A stretch of 5,510 bases of DNA from JAGPFW01 sp964535155 (GTDB taxonomy: Bacteria; Patescibacteriota; WWE3; UBA101185; UBA10185), in NCBI GenBank assembly GCA_964535155.1, contig CAZHSR010000043.1, forward strand, positions 1-5,510. Reading direction: 5' to 3'. Every line of letters begins with the position of its first letter. The first letter of the stretch is position 1. Positions 4,601-5,510 of this stretch are shown piece after piece. Made by a program: the position numbers and the translations under genes. The notes under the pieces were generated by a model that did not search any database, had not been told where the DNA came from, and worked only from the letters and a program-made list of their open reading frames with translations.

Positions 4601-5510
4601 ATGAGTGAAACAAAGAATTATTACAACATTTTAGGACTTTCCAAAGGAGCCTCTCAAGAGGAAATAAAAAAGTCTTACAAAAAATTGGCCAAAGAATATC
4701 ATCCAGATGTTGTTGCAGAAGCCGATAAAGCAACTGCGGAAAAGCGATTTAAAGAAATAAATGAGGCTTACCAAGTTTTAAGCGACCCACAAAAAAAGGA
4801 AATGTACGACAGATTTGGAAATGTTAATGGGTTTGCTGGGGCAGGGGCGGGCGCGGGAGCAAGTGCAGGAAGACAAGGATTTTCCCAAAATGGACCATTT
4901 ACATACACTTATTCTTCTTCGGGAGAAAATCCGTTTGGTAATATAGATCCTTTCCAAGTTTTTGAAGATTTTTTTGGATTTAGGGGATTTTCACAAAGCC
5001 GCGCTCCACAGAAAGGAAAAAACCTAGCATATGAAATGAGAATTGACTTTGCTGATGCAGTTCATGGCGCAGAAAAAGAAATAAATGTAGAAAGTGGAAA
5101 ATTAAAAGTGAAAATACCTCAAGGAGTGCGAACTGGAACTGAAATGAAATTTGCAGGAAAGGGAATGCCAGGACCAAATGGTCTACCCGCAGGAGATTTA
5201 TTTATTACTTTTAGAGTGCAAACTCCCAATGAATTTGAAAGAGCTGGGGATAATTTGGGAACCTTATTAGAAATTGATTTTGCAATGGCAGCACTTGGAG
5301 GAGAAGTGGAAATCCCCGTTGTGGACTTGGAAAGTAAAAGCGGAGTCGGAAAAGCAAAGTTGAAGGTGCCGCAGGGCACTCAGCATGGGACGCAAATAAG
5401 GGTCCGTGGGAAGGGCATGCCTCGGTTGGGAAGTAGCGGAAGAGGAGATTTGATTGTGGAAATAAGGATTAAGATTCCTCAGAGGTTAAGCAGGGAACAG
5501 AGGAAGGTGC
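4601..5510 (+). CDS. dnaJ: J-domain cochaperone without zinc finger (DnaJ/CbpA-like), 3' end outside the window
   Basis: This Hsp40 binds substrates, passes them to DnaK and stimulates its ATPase. The frame is open from ATG 4601 to the window edge (303 codons); some tens of residues are probably missing. The J domain spans about 6-72 with the essential HPD at 34-36 and the usual end KKEMYDRFG. A low-complexity linker follows (73-135): first Gly/Ala-rich (AGAGAGASAG), then Phe/Gly-rich with FEDFFGF at 121-127. Two related C-terminal beta domains follow, marked by KIPQG and GKGMP...GDL at 171-200 and by KVPQG and GKGMP...GDL at 255-283. No CxxCxGxG motif exists and EINVESGKLKV runs straight through the place where DnaJ carries its zinc finger, so this is a class B (CbpA-like) form in the position normally held by class A DnaJ. 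No Shine-Dalgarno sequence is visible. Codons become G-ending after about residue 252. The symbol follows operon position; cbpA would fit the domain plan. Confidence 0.93.
   Translation, partial: MSETKNYYNILGLSKGASQEEIKKSYKKLAKEYHPDVVAEADKATAEKRFKEINEAYQVLSDPQKKEMYDRFGNVNGFAGAGAGAGASAGRQGFSQNGPFTYTYSSSGENPFGNIDPFQVFEDFFGFRGFSQSRAPQKGKNLAYEMRIDFADAVHGAEKEINVESGKLKVKIPQGVRTGTEMKFAGKGMPGPNGLPAGDLFITFRVQTPNEFERAGDNLGTLLEIDFAMAALGGEVEIPVVDLESKSGVGKAKLKVPQGTQHGTQIRVRGKGMPRLGSSGRGDLIVEIRIKIPQRLSREQRKV

Overview
The window is AT-rich and carries the 3' end of lepA (elongation factor 4), one small unrecognised gene, and then the heat-shock chaperone operon hrcA-grpE-dnaK-dnaJ. All genes are on the + strand, and dnaJ runs off the right edge. 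lepA ends at TGA exactly where the family normally ends, so TGA works as a stop here. HrcA is short (240 residues against about 340 in Bacillus), the J-protein of the operon has no zinc-finger domain, and most starts lack a Shine-Dalgarno sequence. This fits a reduced bacterium, perhaps of the Candidate Phyla Radiation (Patescibacteria). That placement is an inference, not something a marker in the window proves.

Layout: 1-585 lepA 3' part; 586-716 spacer with a 15-bp palindrome and a T7-GA-T7 tract; 717-1088 small basic orphan protein with a strong ribosome binding site and a codon use unlike its neighbours; 1099-1137 intrinsic terminator; 1165-1307 three identical 13-bp palindromes at exact 65-bp steps within a diverged tandem repeat; 1316-1351 a good sigma-70-type promoter overlapped by a variant CIRCE (HrcA operator); 1353-2075 hrcA, apparently leaderless; 2080-2604 grpE; 2626-4521 dnaK; 4545-4567 hairpin between dnaK and dnaJ; 4601-5510 dnaJ, open at the window edge.

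How the parts work together: DnaK is the ATP-driven Hsp70, the J-protein delivers substrate and stimulates ATP hydrolysis, GrpE exchanges nucleotide, and HrcA is the repressor expected to bind the CIRCE-like site over the promoter and shut the operon down when chaperone is plentiful. The gene order lepA-x-hrcA-grpE-dnaK-dnaJ matches the Bacillus order lepA-hemN-hrcA-grpE-dnaK-dnaJ, with the orphan gene in the place of hemN.

The least explained element is the palindrome AAGGATTATCCTT. Three copies at 65-bp spacing lie just upstream of the hrcA promoter, and a G/C-swapped version that is still perfectly symmetric lies between lepA and the orphan gene. This looks like a second control layer over the chaperone operon by a regulator that cannot be named from the sequence. 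Other points of interest are a symmetric base change in the CIRCE arms, a sharp shift from A-ending to G-ending codons near the ends of lepA and dnaJ, and a possible frameshift or overlapping frame at the start of the orphan gene.
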